Shown piece after piece: positions 1 through 7,658 of a stretch of DNA of 19,175 bases (the stretch's first letter is position 1; each line of letters begins with the position of its first letter). The stretch is from positions 1-19,175 of the forward strand of contig JAGAXP010000138.1 of NCBI GenBank assembly GCA_017940955.1. Reading direction: 5' to 3'. Origin of the DNA: Oribacterium sp. GTDB lineage: Bacteria; Bacillota_A; Clostridia; Lachnospirales; Lachnospiraceae. The position numbers and the translations under genes were made by a program. The notes under the pieces are model-generated. The model was not told where the DNA came from, ran no database searches, and saw only the letters and a list, made by a program, of their open reading frames with translations.

Positions 1-140
1 GGAGATTCTTGGAAAGGCTAAGCTTGTGAGTTGCTTGGATTACTATAATGAGCGTCACGCTTTGATGTTATGTTGAACCGCCGTATGCCGAACGGCACGT
101 ACGGTGGTGTGAGAGGGCGGTTTAATCCGCCCTACTCGAT
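1..140 (+). mobile_element. 3' end of a group II intron (domains V and VI)
   Basis: Bases 77-108 fold into a textbook domain V: a long helix closed by the tetraloop at 90-93, with the diagnostic two-base CG bulge at 98-99 and a second strand ending CGTACGGTGGT. Domain VI follows at once: stem 114-120 pairs with 127-133, and the A at 134 lies where the branch-point A is expected. The intron should end near 140 in CTACTCGAT, a typical bacterial 3' end. The rest of the ribozyme and its maturase lie outside the window. The short open stretch 2-76 could be the tail of an intron-encoded protein, but I recognise no maturase motif in it. The interrupted gene cannot be identified. Confidence 0.8.
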
Positions 141-307
141 TACCAGAAAATCTTACAGAGATTATTAATGATACCGGCATAGTCTTAACGCGCGTCAATA
201 TTCTCACCCATTCTCCGCCATATTCTTGAAAAAGGAGTACAACAAAAAAATTTCATCATTAATGTTAAAAATTTGCCCAAATAATACTTATAGAGAAAAA
301 ACTATTC
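141..307. other. Intergenic leader between intron and transfer operon
   Basis: I see no credible gene here. The stretch right after the intron should be the downstream exon, but it carries stops in all plus-strand frames within about 60 bases and shows no recognisable protein. From about 230 on it is very AT-rich and leads into the promoter of the next gene. Confidence 0.5.
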
Positions 308-316
308 CCATAATTA
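286..316 (+). promoter_or_regulatory. Element-type promoter of the transfer operon
   Basis: CCATAATTA at 308-316 contains a -10-like CATAAT (309-314). ACTTAT (286-291) lies exactly 17 bases upstream. The start codon is 22 bases past the motif, with AGGAG at 324-328 between them. The same arrangement recurs in front of eight other units in the window. Confidence 0.55.
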
Positions 317-337
317 AACCGAAAGGAGAGTTTGATT

Positions 338-982
338 ATGAGCGCAGTTTTAATATGTCCGTTTTGCGGACGGCAATTATACGAATCTAGCGGCGTCGAA
401 TTAATCCGTTATGGAAATAGAGAATATCACGTGGAGCTTAGCACCATCAAATGTGATTACTGTGGCACTAATGAGCTTGCCACGGGATGGGGGAAATTCT
501 ACAAAGACGATAATACAGAAGCAGGTAAAAAACAGGAAGAAAAAGAGCCGGAAAAGTTTATCGGATCAGGAGAAGAACAGATACTAAATCCTAAATGGGT
601 AGACCGGAATCCTTTATATAAGGCACTGATCTATAGCGATATAACATTCCCCTACAATGTGCCAAAGTGGCGTTCAGCCTGGTATCTGAGAACCCACCGT
701 CCGAAATTAAGGATTGTCCTTGGCGGAGTCCTTTACGATACAGATTATGCAAATCTACTCACAACAGATGACTGGCATGATAAAAACAAAACAGTAAGGA
801 CTTACTATTACAGGATGCCGAGAGGTGATTACTTTTCAATACAGGTAGGAGACGGGCAGAAAGACCACTTCAGACGAATGAGCGAAATGGAGATACAGAG
901 TAAACTCGGAAAAATTGCTCCGGATATATATCTTAAATTTTTCCCTATCGGCGAAAAAGAAGAAGTAAAGGACGAGGGGTAA
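338..982 (+). CDS. Zinc-ribbon protein of the transfer operon, function unknown
   Basis: Predicted protein of 214 residues. ATG at 338 is preferred over an upstream TTG at 332 because AGGAG at 324-328 is nine bases from the ATG but only three from the TTG. Two CxxC pairs, C7/C10 and C39/C42, form an N-terminal zinc ribbon of the rubredoxin-knuckle type. A charged linker at about residues 60-85 leads to a second domain rich in aromatic residues (around WRSAWYLRTHRP), which I do not recognise. The gene ends six bases before the coupling-protein ATG, so the two are almost certainly cotranscribed. That position suggests a role in DNA processing or in loading the coupling protein, but this is inference. 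No membrane segment or signal peptide is visible. Confidence 0.75.
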   Translation: MSAVLICPFCGRQLYESSGVELIRYGNREYHVELSTIKCDYCGTNELATGWGKFYKDDNTEAGKKQEEKEPEKFIGSGEEQILNPKWVDRNPLYKALIYSDITFPYNVPKWRSAWYLRTHRPKLRIVLGGVLYDTDYANLLTTDDWHDKNKTVRTYYYRMPRGDYFSIQVGDGQKDHFRRMSEMEIQSKLGKIAPDIYLKFFPIGEKEEVKDEG

Positions 983-988
983 GAGCGG

Positions 989-3241
989 ATGAATATAATA
1001 AGACAAAAAGCCCTCGATATGGTCGACAGTTCTATTGAAAGGAAGAACAAGAAACCACAGACACAAAAGAAGGTCAAACAACCAAAGCCTGTAAAAACAC
1101 ATAACCCCTTCAAGAGTCAGAGCGGAGGGACAGCACAAAACATTATTACTGCGGTTGTGCTCGGCATTGTCCTCATATACTACTGTGCAAAGGGTAATTA
1201 CGGAGTAGAGTATTACGATCAGGAAATGGCTCCGCTCTACAGATTTATGGATGGACTATCAGGCGAGGCAGGTAAGGTTTATTTTGGCGGAGCTTTCATA
1301 CAGCAGCTTTTATGGGTCCTCGGTGGATATGCCCTTATGATCTTCTATTTTGTCATGGACAGAATAAATAACCGTCACTATGCGGATTACGAACAGCAGG
1401 GTACTGCAAAGTTCATGACTCCGAAGCTCGTAAAAGACTTCAATATGGTTTACAACTATCCGCTCGGACAAAAGTATGCGAAGAGTGATTATGAGAAAGG
1501 CGAAGTAAACCAGATATATTCGCAGCATTGTCAAATTGCACTTAACACAAGAATTACGGGGTTTAACCTAAATGCCATCTGTGTTGGAGGTCCTGGTACC
1601 GGTAAGAGTTTCCGTGTTGTACTTCCTAATCTCTGTTCAGCTTATGATTCATTTGTTATAACGGATCCTTCATCAGAGCTTTTGAAGAAAACAGGAAACT
1701 ATCTGGAAGAAAACGGATACACCATAAAGGTCCTTAACCTTATCGACATGGTGCATTCAAATACATATAATCCGTTCAATTATTTAAGAAACGAACAGGA
1801 TGTCCTTACACTTATACAGTCATTTATCAATGCAACTAATGACGGCGTAAAGGCAAACAGTGATCCTTTCTGGGAGAAAGCCGAAATGGCACTTCTGCAG
1901 GCCCTCGTTTTTTACGTGACCATATATCAGAGTAAGCAGTTTCAGAACTTTGCGACTATTGCCAATATGCTTCGTCGTGCAAAAGCTGATCCTAAGCAGA
2001 CCGAAACAAGTCTTGATAAGCTTTTTAATGAGATACGCTCTTATGACAAAGACGATATCTGTGTAAAGCAGTATGACATCTTTAAGCAGGCTAGTGATAA
2101 GACAGCACAATCAATCCTTATTACCACATCCGTAAGACTTTCAATGTTCAATATCAATGCCGTAAAGAATCTCACATCTACGGATCAGATGGAAATGGAG
2201 CTGACAGGTGACAGAAAGACAGCGATATTCATCGTAGTACCTTCCGGAGACAATGCCTATAAGGCACTAGTTAACCTGATGTACACACAACTCTTTGATA
2301 CACTTTACTATCACGGGCAGGTTGAATGTAATGACGGTGCTCTCCCTCATCACGTACGTCTGATTTTGGATGAGTTCGCGAACATTGGTGTCATTCCGGG
2401 GTTCCAAAGCAAGCTCACATTCTGTAGAAAGTACAATATTGAAGCCCTTATCTTTGTACAGGCCGAGTCTCAGATAAAGATGCTCTATAAGGATGACTAT
2501 GAGACAATCATAGGCGCATGTTCAACATATATTTACCTTGGTGGAAACGAGCTTTCCACAATGGAAAACCTCTCAAAAAGAATAGGCGAGACCACCATAA
2601 GAGTAAGAGACCATTCTTATTCACATGGATCAAGAAATTCATCATCAACATCATTCAAGTACACGAAACGTATGCTGATGACTATAGATGAAATAAGACG
2701 TCTTGCTCCTGATGAGTGCCTTGTCTTGATACAGGGCCAATATGCTTTCTACGATAAGAAGTATGACACTCCTAGAGATGAGAGGTTCCAGAAGAGCTGC
2801 GAACTGGGCCCTTATGTATTCGAATACTGCAACACAAGAACAGAGGACATAAAGATCCTTGAAAGGAAACGAAAAAGAATAGCTGCACTCGTACAGCAAA
2901 GATCATCGAAAAAGAAAGCTCCTAACGAAAGAGCCATACAGATGAGCCCTGTGCAGAATAGGGATATTCCAACAGATGAACAGTCACAGGCGTTGTTGCA
3001 GAAACACGTTGAAAACAGGACAGTTGTTCCTCAAATAGATGAAGCAAATTTCCTTGCTCACGGTGCTACGGTCACTCAACACCGGTCTGACGGTACAAAG
3101 ACTGAAAAGAATGCCCTTAAGAGCAAGCCAAAGAATAATTTTGAGATGAAGGGATATACAGATAAGCACAACATCCAGACTTTCACATCCACATCAGGCA
3201 CAGAATCACTGATGGAGAGTCTAGATAACATTATAATTTAA
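989..3241 (+). CDS. Type IV secretion coupling protein, VirD4/TraG family
   Basis: A 750-residue ATPase expected to link the relaxosome to the mating channel at the cytoplasmic membrane. The first 45 residues are strongly basic. Two membrane segments follow at about 51-66 and 103-123, as in VirD4/TraG proteins. Walker A is GPGTGKS (201-207), and Walker B is LILDEFANIG (458-467), the form typical of Firmicute TraG proteins. A conserved C-terminal region ends around the segment YAFYDKKYDTPRDERF. The last 130 or so residues are a poorly conserved, polar, probably disordered tail. GAGGGG at 974-979 is well placed for the ATG at 989. The gene lies between the zinc-ribbon gene and a cold-shock gene with very short gaps. 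No relaxase is visible nearby, so the DNA substrate is not identified. Confidence 0.95.
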   Translation: MNIIRQKALDMVDSSIERKNKKPQTQKKVKQPKPVKTHNPFKSQSGGTAQNIITAVVLGIVLIYYCAKGNYGVEYYDQEMAPLYRFMDGLSGEAGKVYFGGAFIQQLLWVLGGYALMIFYFVMDRINNRHYADYEQQGTAKFMTPKLVKDFNMVYNYPLGQKYAKSDYEKGEVNQIYSQHCQIALNTRITGFNLNAICVGGPGTGKSFRVVLPNLCSAYDSFVITDPSSELLKKTGNYLEENGYTIKVLNLIDMVHSNTYNPFNYLRNEQDVLTLIQSFINATNDGVKANSDPFWEKAEMALLQALVFYVTIYQSKQFQNFATIANMLRRAKADPKQTETSLDKLFNEIRSYDKDDICVKQYDIFKQASDKTAQSILITTSVRLSMFNINAVKNLTSTDQMEMELTGDRKTAIFIVVPSGDNAYKALVNLMYTQLFDTLYYHGQVECNDGALPHHVRLILDEFANIGVIPGFQSKLTFCRKYNIEALIFVQAESQIKMLYKDDYETIIGACSTYIYLGGNELSTMENLSKRIGETTIRVRDHSYSHGSRNSSSTSFKYTKRMLMTIDEIRRLAPDECLVLIQGQYAFYDKKYDTPRDERFQKSCELGPYVFEYCNTRTEDIKILERKRKRIAALVQQRSSKKKAPNERAIQMSPVQNRDIPTDEQSQALLQKHVENRTVVPQIDEANFLAHGATVTQHRSDGTKTEKNALKSKPKNNFEMKGYTDKHNIQTFTSTSGTESLMESLDNIII

Positions 3242-3257
3242 AGGAGATTAATATTAT

Positions 3258-3458
3258 ATGACAGGCTATACAGCATGGTACGACCCAAATAAAGGATACG
3301 GTTTTGTCACTGGTGAAGACGGCAATGATTATTTTGCACACCAAAAAAATATAGTAGCTGAAGGATTTAGAAAACTGATTGCAGGTAAGGGAGTGGAATT
3401 TGTTCCCTGTACAGAAAACGGGAGAAGAGTTGCAGAAAAAATAGAACCCCTTGAATAA
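3258..3458 (+). CDS. Cold-shock-domain small nucleic-acid-binding protein
   Basis: A 66-residue protein, the usual length for CspA-type proteins. It carries an RNP1 motif KGYGFV (12-17) and an RNP2-like DYFAH (24-28). These should form the single-stranded DNA/RNA-binding face of one OB-fold barrel. The sequence diverges from housekeeping cold-shock proteins: the N-terminus is GYTAWYDPN rather than the usual GTVKWFN type. AAGGAG (3241-3246) overlaps the end of the coupling-protein stop codon, so this gene is the third member of that operon. A likely role is as chaperone of single-stranded DNA or of element mRNA during transfer, by inference from context. Confidence 0.85.
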   Translation: MTGYTAWYDPNKGYGFVTGEDGNDYFAHQKNIVAEGFRKLIAGKGVEFVPCTENGRRVAEKIEPLE

Positions 3459-3463
3459 AAAAG

Positions 3464-3490
3464 TGCGGCTCGTAAAGGAGCCGCAAAAAA
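3464..3490 (-). terminator. Rho-independent terminator of the 3491-4345 gene
   Basis: TGCGGCTC (3464-3471) pairs perfectly with GAGCCGCA (3478-3485) around a six-base loop. Read on the minus strand, the hairpin is followed by C and a run of six T, so it terminates the minus-strand gene. On the plus strand the hairpin is followed by A residues, so it is not a canonical terminator for the transfer operon, though it could protect that transcript's 3' end. Confidence 0.85.
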
Positions 3491-4345
3491 TCACATCATA
3501 CTCTGGAATCCTATACGGATTTCATTTCTATTAGGATCAAGGAAGGATGTCATGTCATCGGTTCTCATAGACTTGTCAAAGTCTTCCTTTGTTGAGCGGT
3601 ATCCGCTTCTAAGGATAGGGATAGGCTTGAAAGCATTCTTCTTGTCATCGTCTGTCTGATACCCTTTCCCTTCAAAGCAATACACCTGATAAAGCTCATC
3701 TGGTTCATCGTCTCTGTGAGGCGCTGTGCAAACACCGGGCTTTAGCCTTACAGGTTTATTTGTTACGGTGTCTATAAGATTATATTGCCTTCTTATTGAT
3801 GAAAATATACTGGTGGCAACGGATAACTCAGGAGTTCGTTCTATATCATGATGCTTAAAGTTATTTGAAGCCGAAACAGTGCTCACAAGCCAAAGTGGAT
3901 TAGAAGGAAAATATCTTGCGACATAATCCTTTACTACATTGAAAGGCAGTTTGTCGAGATAATGGATGTTTTCCTTTTCGATTGGAATATGAAACACGTT
4001 TAGTGTCAGATGCCTAAACATCGCACGAATAAGACGCTCCTCATGATGAAGATTAGCTTGTTCAAAGCCTTTACGGTCGATGACGGTAACCGTACCTAAC
4101 AATGCCTTTCTGTCAACAAAGTCATGACGTTTTTTGATAGAACGAAGGCTGCCCTTTGCTGGACGTACTTTTATCTGGTCATAACCATCAAAAATCCTTG
4201 GCGTTCTTTCCTCGATATAGTCCGTTATCAGTTTTTCGCCTTTTTCATTCGGTTTTGTCTTTATATGTTTACCCATAAGCTCCGGATAAAAAGGATATTT
4301 ATTAATAATGCCTAAGGGATTGTATTCAAAATCTCTGAGTTTCAT
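3491..4345 (-). CDS. Unrecognised 284-residue element protein
   Basis: I do not recognise this family. The chosen start is the ATG at 4345, with GAGGT at 4355-4351 five bases away; an upstream TTG at 4357 overlaps that site and is less likely. The protein is soluble and mixed in charge, with no signal peptide, membrane span or cysteine pair. Histidine-rich stretches are visible (HHEERLIRAMFRHL and FKHHDIE) but no complete metal-binding or nuclease motif. The gene runs opposite to the transfer operon and converges on it at the terminator at 3464-3485. It has its own element-type promoter and is divergent from the 561-residue gene. It may be a regulator or DNA-metabolism protein of the element, but nothing in the sequence decides this. 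Confidence 0.7.
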   Translation of the reverse strand: MKLRDFEYNPLGIINKYPFYPELMGKHIKTKPNEKGEKLITDYIEERTPRIFDGYDQIKVRPAKGSLRSIKKRHDFVDRKALLGTVTVIDRKGFEQANLHHEERLIRAMFRHLTLNVFHIPIEKENIHYLDKLPFNVVKDYVARYFPSNPLWLVSTVSASNNFKHHDIERTPELSVATSIFSSIRRQYNLIDTVTNKPVRLKPGVCTAPHRDDEPDELYQVYCFEGKGYQTDDDKKNAFKPIPILRSGYRSTKEDFDKSMRTDDMTSFLDPNRNEIRIGFQSMM

Positions 4346-4376
4346 AGCACACCTCAATTTAAAAGTATTTCTAATC

Positions 4377-4385
4377 TAATTATGG
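4377..4385 (-). promoter_or_regulatory. Element-type promoter motif, minus strand
   Basis: Read on the minus strand this is CCATAATTA, ending 31 bases before the ATG at 4345. The region 17 bases upstream of CATAAT (GTATTT) matches the ACTNAT box poorly. It lies back to back with the plus-strand copy at 4490, with about 105 bases between them. Confidence 0.5.
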
Positions 4386-4489
4386 GATACAAATCCTTAT
4401 GAAATACGGTTGCTGATAGAAATTTTAGAAAATTTTTCAGAAGAAAACAAGAATATAGAGAAAACACAAGTTAAAACGTATATCCATAA

Positions 4490-4498
4490 ACATAATTA
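4490..4498 (+). promoter_or_regulatory. Element-type promoter motif
   Basis: ACATAATTA lies 41 bases before the ATG at 4540. The upstream box is weak (AAGTTA at 17 bases). It is the plus-strand half of a divergent promoter pair with the motif at 4377-4385. Confidence 0.45.
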
Positions 4499-4539
4499 TT
4501 ATATAGAAAAAACCACATTGTAAAACAGAGGAGGAAATC

Positions 4540-6225
4540 ATGGCTAACGCATCATTACCGCCATTAACAGTTAAATGGGACGATATCGCATTAGGAGAAG
4601 CTGCGTTGTTTACTGCCAAGGGGATAGAAAGTGTATTTGACCCTATGACACGACGCTCAGGAAAAGATACACTTGTAAAAGTAAATTATGCTCGAATAAC
4701 TTATCCTTGGAGGGATGAAGGAAATCCTAAGGGTAAAGAAAACGAGAAGGAACCATCCCTTGATCCCACAAAGAAGAGCCTTGATCCGAGCGCTCCAACA
4801 CATTACGTCCTTGCAGGAGATAAACTTCACACAAAAATAGAAGAGGAATTTGCGAAGAATCATGTACAGTGCAGTATTGTTCAGTATATGATCCCTGACA
4901 AAAACATGGAAGGCAAATTCAATGCGGTTTACGTATATTATCCGGACAAAGAAGATACAGAAAAGACAAGACAGATAGTAAATGACATCAATCTCGCGAG
5001 AACCAGTAATTTCAATGAGATTGAACCTAATAAGCTGGCAGAATTCTGTGATAAGATGGGGCGCGAGGTTGCATTACACAAGAACATATCAGAGCTTGAG
5101 TATGAGCAGATGTCGTCTAGAGGCATCGGATTTATGCATACAGTAATAAAGAACAGAGACGGTTCCGTCACACTTGCTTTTCCGAATGACCCTGTTGTGG
5201 TAAATGAAGAAAACAGAGTCTACAACGAATCCCACATTTTCCTTTCCGGACAGACCGGGAGATGCATAACCAGTCTTGAAAAGGAATTTAATGACAGTTG
5301 CAAGAGTGTTATGGCTCATATCGCTAACAACATGGAAAAGACCATAGTTGTAGATACCATGCACCCTAATAGATATCTTGTGGCAGATGCAGACAGTGTT
5401 AAATTCTATGTCCGTACACCAGAAATGGACATACAGGAGAGAGACATACCAAGAAATTCAAACATGAGTAATGCCTTTCAGCTTGATGTATATGCAGGTC
5501 TTAAAGCTTATGGTCAGTTTGAAATAGTCGAGCAGAAAGATCTTGAAGAAAAGCTCTTGGAAGTACGGAAAGAGCACGAAAGAGAAGAAGTTGATGCACG
5601 AGTTAAGATGATAGCCTACAAGGAACAGCTTCTTCCCATGACAAAACAGCTTGTTGAATTTATATCTATGGCAAGACTTGAGGAAGACAGAAATGCCGTA
5701 AGAGATATCATTGAGCAGAGTGTAAGAAATGGCAGCTTCGCAAATCTCTCAGTATATCTTGATAAGGATGCAAAGATAGGCTATGCCATGAGCGAACCAT
5801 CAGTACAGGAAACTGTTGAGACAGGAGATAGGAGCTTAAATGTTGAAAGGATATCCGAAAGGGATATACGGGAAATCAGAGACAGATTATCTGAAGAGAC
5901 TATACAGACAGGAAAAGATATGTATGAACAGTATTTTTCTGAATATGACCTTTCGGACGATGTAAGGAAACATCTGGAAACATGGTTTTCGAGTGAACCA
6001 GCTGTACAGCTTTTATCTCAGGAAGCAGACGATATAAAGAATGTTATTTCCTATGATATCTGCACAACAGTAGACAACTGCGCAAGCGAGCATAGTGATG
6101 TGATTGAAAAGGTGGATACAAGGGAATTTGATGAATTCGTGAGGGAGACCGAAGATGTGATCATCAGCTTTAACGATAGTCCGGATCAGGAAAGGGAAGA
6201 GGAAGAATTTGATTATGGTGAATGA
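4540..6225 (+). CDS. Large unrecognised element protein with acidic C-terminus
   Basis: A 561-residue soluble protein with no family I recognise. GAGGAGG just before the ATG supports the start. Visible parts: an N-terminal region of about 340 residues with mixed alpha/beta character; a charged helical, probably coiled-coil segment at about 340-370 (LEEKLLEVRKEHEREEVD); a helical second half; and a very acidic end, REEEEFDYGE. There are no Walker motifs, zinc knuckles, signal peptide or membrane spans. It is transcribed from an element-type promoter and followed by another acidic protein gene. Size and context fit a structural or DNA-processing component of the element. The acidic tail could be a secretion or interaction signal, which is speculation. 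Confidence 0.75.
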   Translation: MANASLPPLTVKWDDIALGEAALFTAKGIESVFDPMTRRSGKDTLVKVNYARITYPWRDEGNPKGKENEKEPSLDPTKKSLDPSAPTHYVLAGDKLHTKIEEEFAKNHVQCSIVQYMIPDKNMEGKFNAVYVYYPDKEDTEKTRQIVNDINLARTSNFNEIEPNKLAEFCDKMGREVALHKNISELEYEQMSSRGIGFMHTVIKNRDGSVTLAFPNDPVVVNEENRVYNESHIFLSGQTGRCITSLEKEFNDSCKSVMAHIANNMEKTIVVDTMHPNRYLVADADSVKFYVRTPEMDIQERDIPRNSNMSNAFQLDVYAGLKAYGQFEIVEQKDLEEKLLEVRKEHEREEVDARVKMIAYKEQLLPMTKQLVEFISMARLEEDRNAVRDIIEQSVRNGSFANLSVYLDKDAKIGYAMSEPSVQETVETGDRSLNVERISERDIREIRDRLSEETIQTGKDMYEQYFSEYDLSDDVRKHLETWFSSEPAVQLLSQEADDIKNVISYDICTTVDNCASEHSDVIEKVDTREFDEFVRETEDVIISFNDSPDQEREEEEFDYGE

Positions 6226-6237
6226 TGAAACTATGGT

Positions 6238-6286
6238 CCCACCGGAAAATCGTAATAGCTAGATTAAGTAATAACTGGTCGGTGGG
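6238..6286. repeat. Inverted repeat in the 4540/6336 intergenic region
   Basis: CCCACCG (6238-6244) is the reverse complement of CGGTGGG (6280-6286), separated by 35 bases. There is no T run right after it, so it is not an obvious terminator. It could be a long-loop RNA structure in the leader of the next gene. Confidence 0.35.
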
Positions 6287-6335
6287 TTAATCTCATCGGC
6301 TTTTGTATATTAATATGACAAAGAGGAGTATTATT

Positions 6336-6857
6336 ATGAATCTCACACAAGCTGAAGCATATAACAAGATGAAACAAAACCATGTATTTGATCCTGAAAA
6401 CAAATATGTCGGTGATGGACAAATACTGGGTGCGGAAGAGGAGATGGGCTATGACGACGGAGTGGATTACAATGGTGACAGCCTTGGATATACTACCGAC
6501 ACTAACCATGATGGGTTATATTCATACGGAAGGGACATTTATGAAAAATCAGAAGAGCAATCATTTCTGCTGAAAAATCAGATTTTCGGTATTGATACGG
6601 CTGAGTATGCAAGAAGGTATCAGGAAGAAGCAACAGCGGATGATACATCCCCTGAATATTTGAACACCGGTTTGAAAGAGGATGCAGAAATCGAAGACAT
6701 AGTAGACAATTCTGATGACATTGATTCGTGGTTTGCGGATGAACAGGACGATGATACTTGGTCTGAAAATCCGGAGTTCAAGAACAGAGTGTATGATCTT
6801 TCGGAAAAATCAGAGAGTCATGATGGACCTGAAGAAGATTTTGAAGAAGAACTGTGA
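6336..6857 (+). CDS. Highly acidic 173-residue element protein
   Basis: ATG at 6336 is chosen because GAGGAG at 6323-6328 is correctly spaced; an in-frame upstream start has no ribosome binding site. The protein is dominated by Asp and Glu throughout (runs such as EIEDIVDNSDDIDSWFADEQ and a final EEDFEEEL) and has few basic residues. It is probably disordered, with no recognisable domain. Such proteins can act as DNA mimics, chaperones or secretion substrates, but nothing here decides between these. No element-type motif precedes it, so it may be cotranscribed with the 4540 gene. Its stop codon overlaps the GTG of the oxidoreductase fragment, at an apparent recombination junction, so its native C-terminus could have been altered. 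Confidence 0.7.
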   Translation: MNLTQAEAYNKMKQNHVFDPENKYVGDGQILGAEEEMGYDDGVDYNGDSLGYTTDTNHDGLYSYGRDIYEKSEEQSFLLKNQIFGIDTAEYARRYQEEATADDTSPEYLNTGLKEDAEIEDIVDNSDDIDSWFADEQDDDTWSENPEFKNRVYDLSEKSESHDGPEEDFEEEL

Positions 6858-7534
6858 ATTGGGTAGTTACCGACTGGTACAGACCGGAAAAATATTATAC
6901 TTCAAGTTCCTGGCATTCAACATGGGCAAAAGACGGTGGAGGAGTGCTGCTTAATCAGGCTCCGCACAATCTTGATCTCATACAGTGGCCGTTTGGTATG
7001 CCTAAGAGAGTTCAGGGATTCTGTAAAGAAGGACATTTTCACGACATAGAAGTTGAGGATGATGTGACAGCTTATTTCGAGTGGGAAAATGGAGCTGCAG
7101 GTATTCTTATAACATCTACAGGCGAAGCACCCGGGACTAACCGGATGGAGATCTCTCTTGAAGAAGCAACCATAATCTGTGAAAAGAATATGTTAAAAAT
7201 AGGTGAGACCTATACTGAGATGGGAATGCCTGAACCGGATTACAGAAGGGAATCAACGGATTATTTCAGAAAAATAAACGGAACATGGACTGAACTCTCC
7301 TTCGAAAAAGAGAACCATCAATATGAAAAGGTCCTCCAAGGCTTTTCAGATGAATGTAACGGAAAAGGTGAAAGTATCGCTGCCGGAAGAGAAGGACGGA
7401 AAAGTCTGTTGATATCAAATGCGATATATCTTTCATCATGGGATAAAAAAATGATAGAAATACCGGAGCTTGACTCACAAAAAGAACTGCAATTTGAAAA
7501 AGAGTTTGAAATTGCGTTAAGCTTGAAAAAATAG
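6854..7534 (+). pseudogene. C-terminal fragment of a Gfo/Idh/MocA oxidoreductase
   Basis: The 226 residues match the C-terminal substrate-binding half of Gfo/Idh/MocA NAD(P)-dependent sugar or inositol dehydrogenases. Signs are KDGGGVLLNQAPHNLDLIQW (26-45) with its conserved His38 and Asp41, the IEVEDDVTAYFEW strand and GEAPGTNRMEIS. Full-length members have about 350-400 residues. The N-terminal Rossmann fold (GxGxxG) and the EKP catalytic lysine region are missing, so it cannot bind cofactor. The match starts abruptly at VNW, whose V codon is the GTG overlapping the TGA of the acidic gene, and an in-frame stop lies just upstream (6842-6844). No good ribosome binding site is present. It could be translated by coupling but is best read as a remnant of a recombination event. 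Confidence 0.85.
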
Positions 7535-7584
7535 AGTACTTATCAAAGCTTGAATTATCTTAAAATAAATATTGACACTGATTA

Positions 7585-7620
7585 TTCGGCTACGACCGAG
7601 TCGGAACATACCGAATAAAA
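7585..7620 (+). promoter_or_regulatory. Operator-like repeat 1 upstream of the AAA ATPase
   Basis: This 36-base unit holds two adjacent copies of TCGG-N6-CCGA (7586-7599 and 7601-7614) separated by one G. It matches the unit at 7659-7694 at 27 of 36 positions by my count, with no gaps. It ends one base before the -35 box of the ATPase promoter, as expected of an operator. Confidence 0.6.
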
Positions 7621-7621
7621 C

Positions 7622-7650
7622 TTTACAAAAGAACTTACCTTTCATATAAT
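7622..7650 (+). promoter_or_regulatory. Sigma-A-like promoter of the AAA ATPase
   Basis: TTTACA (7622-7627) and a consensus TATAAT (7645-7650) are separated by 17 bases. Transcription would start near 7657, at the edge of the second operator-like repeat. This promoter differs from the element-type motif used by the neighbouring genes. Confidence 0.75.
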
Positions 7651-7658
7651 TATTATAG

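Noticed and set aside
141..240. Open minus-strand frame running through the intron end and its flank
   Set aside because: It crosses the structured intron RNA, has no start or ribosome binding site, and resembles spurious frames antisense to group II introns.
332..337. TTG start giving a two-residue longer zinc-ribbon protein
   Set aside because: The ribosome binding site is only three bases away; the ATG at 338 has proper spacing.
829..1138. Minus-strand open frames with hydrophobic products
   Set aside because: They are antisense to the zinc-ribbon and coupling-protein genes and have no ribosome binding site or family match.
7572..7577. Consensus TTGACA box before the ATPase
   Set aside because: No -10 is found 16-18 bases downstream; the TTTACA/TATAAT pair at 7622-7650 is clearly better.
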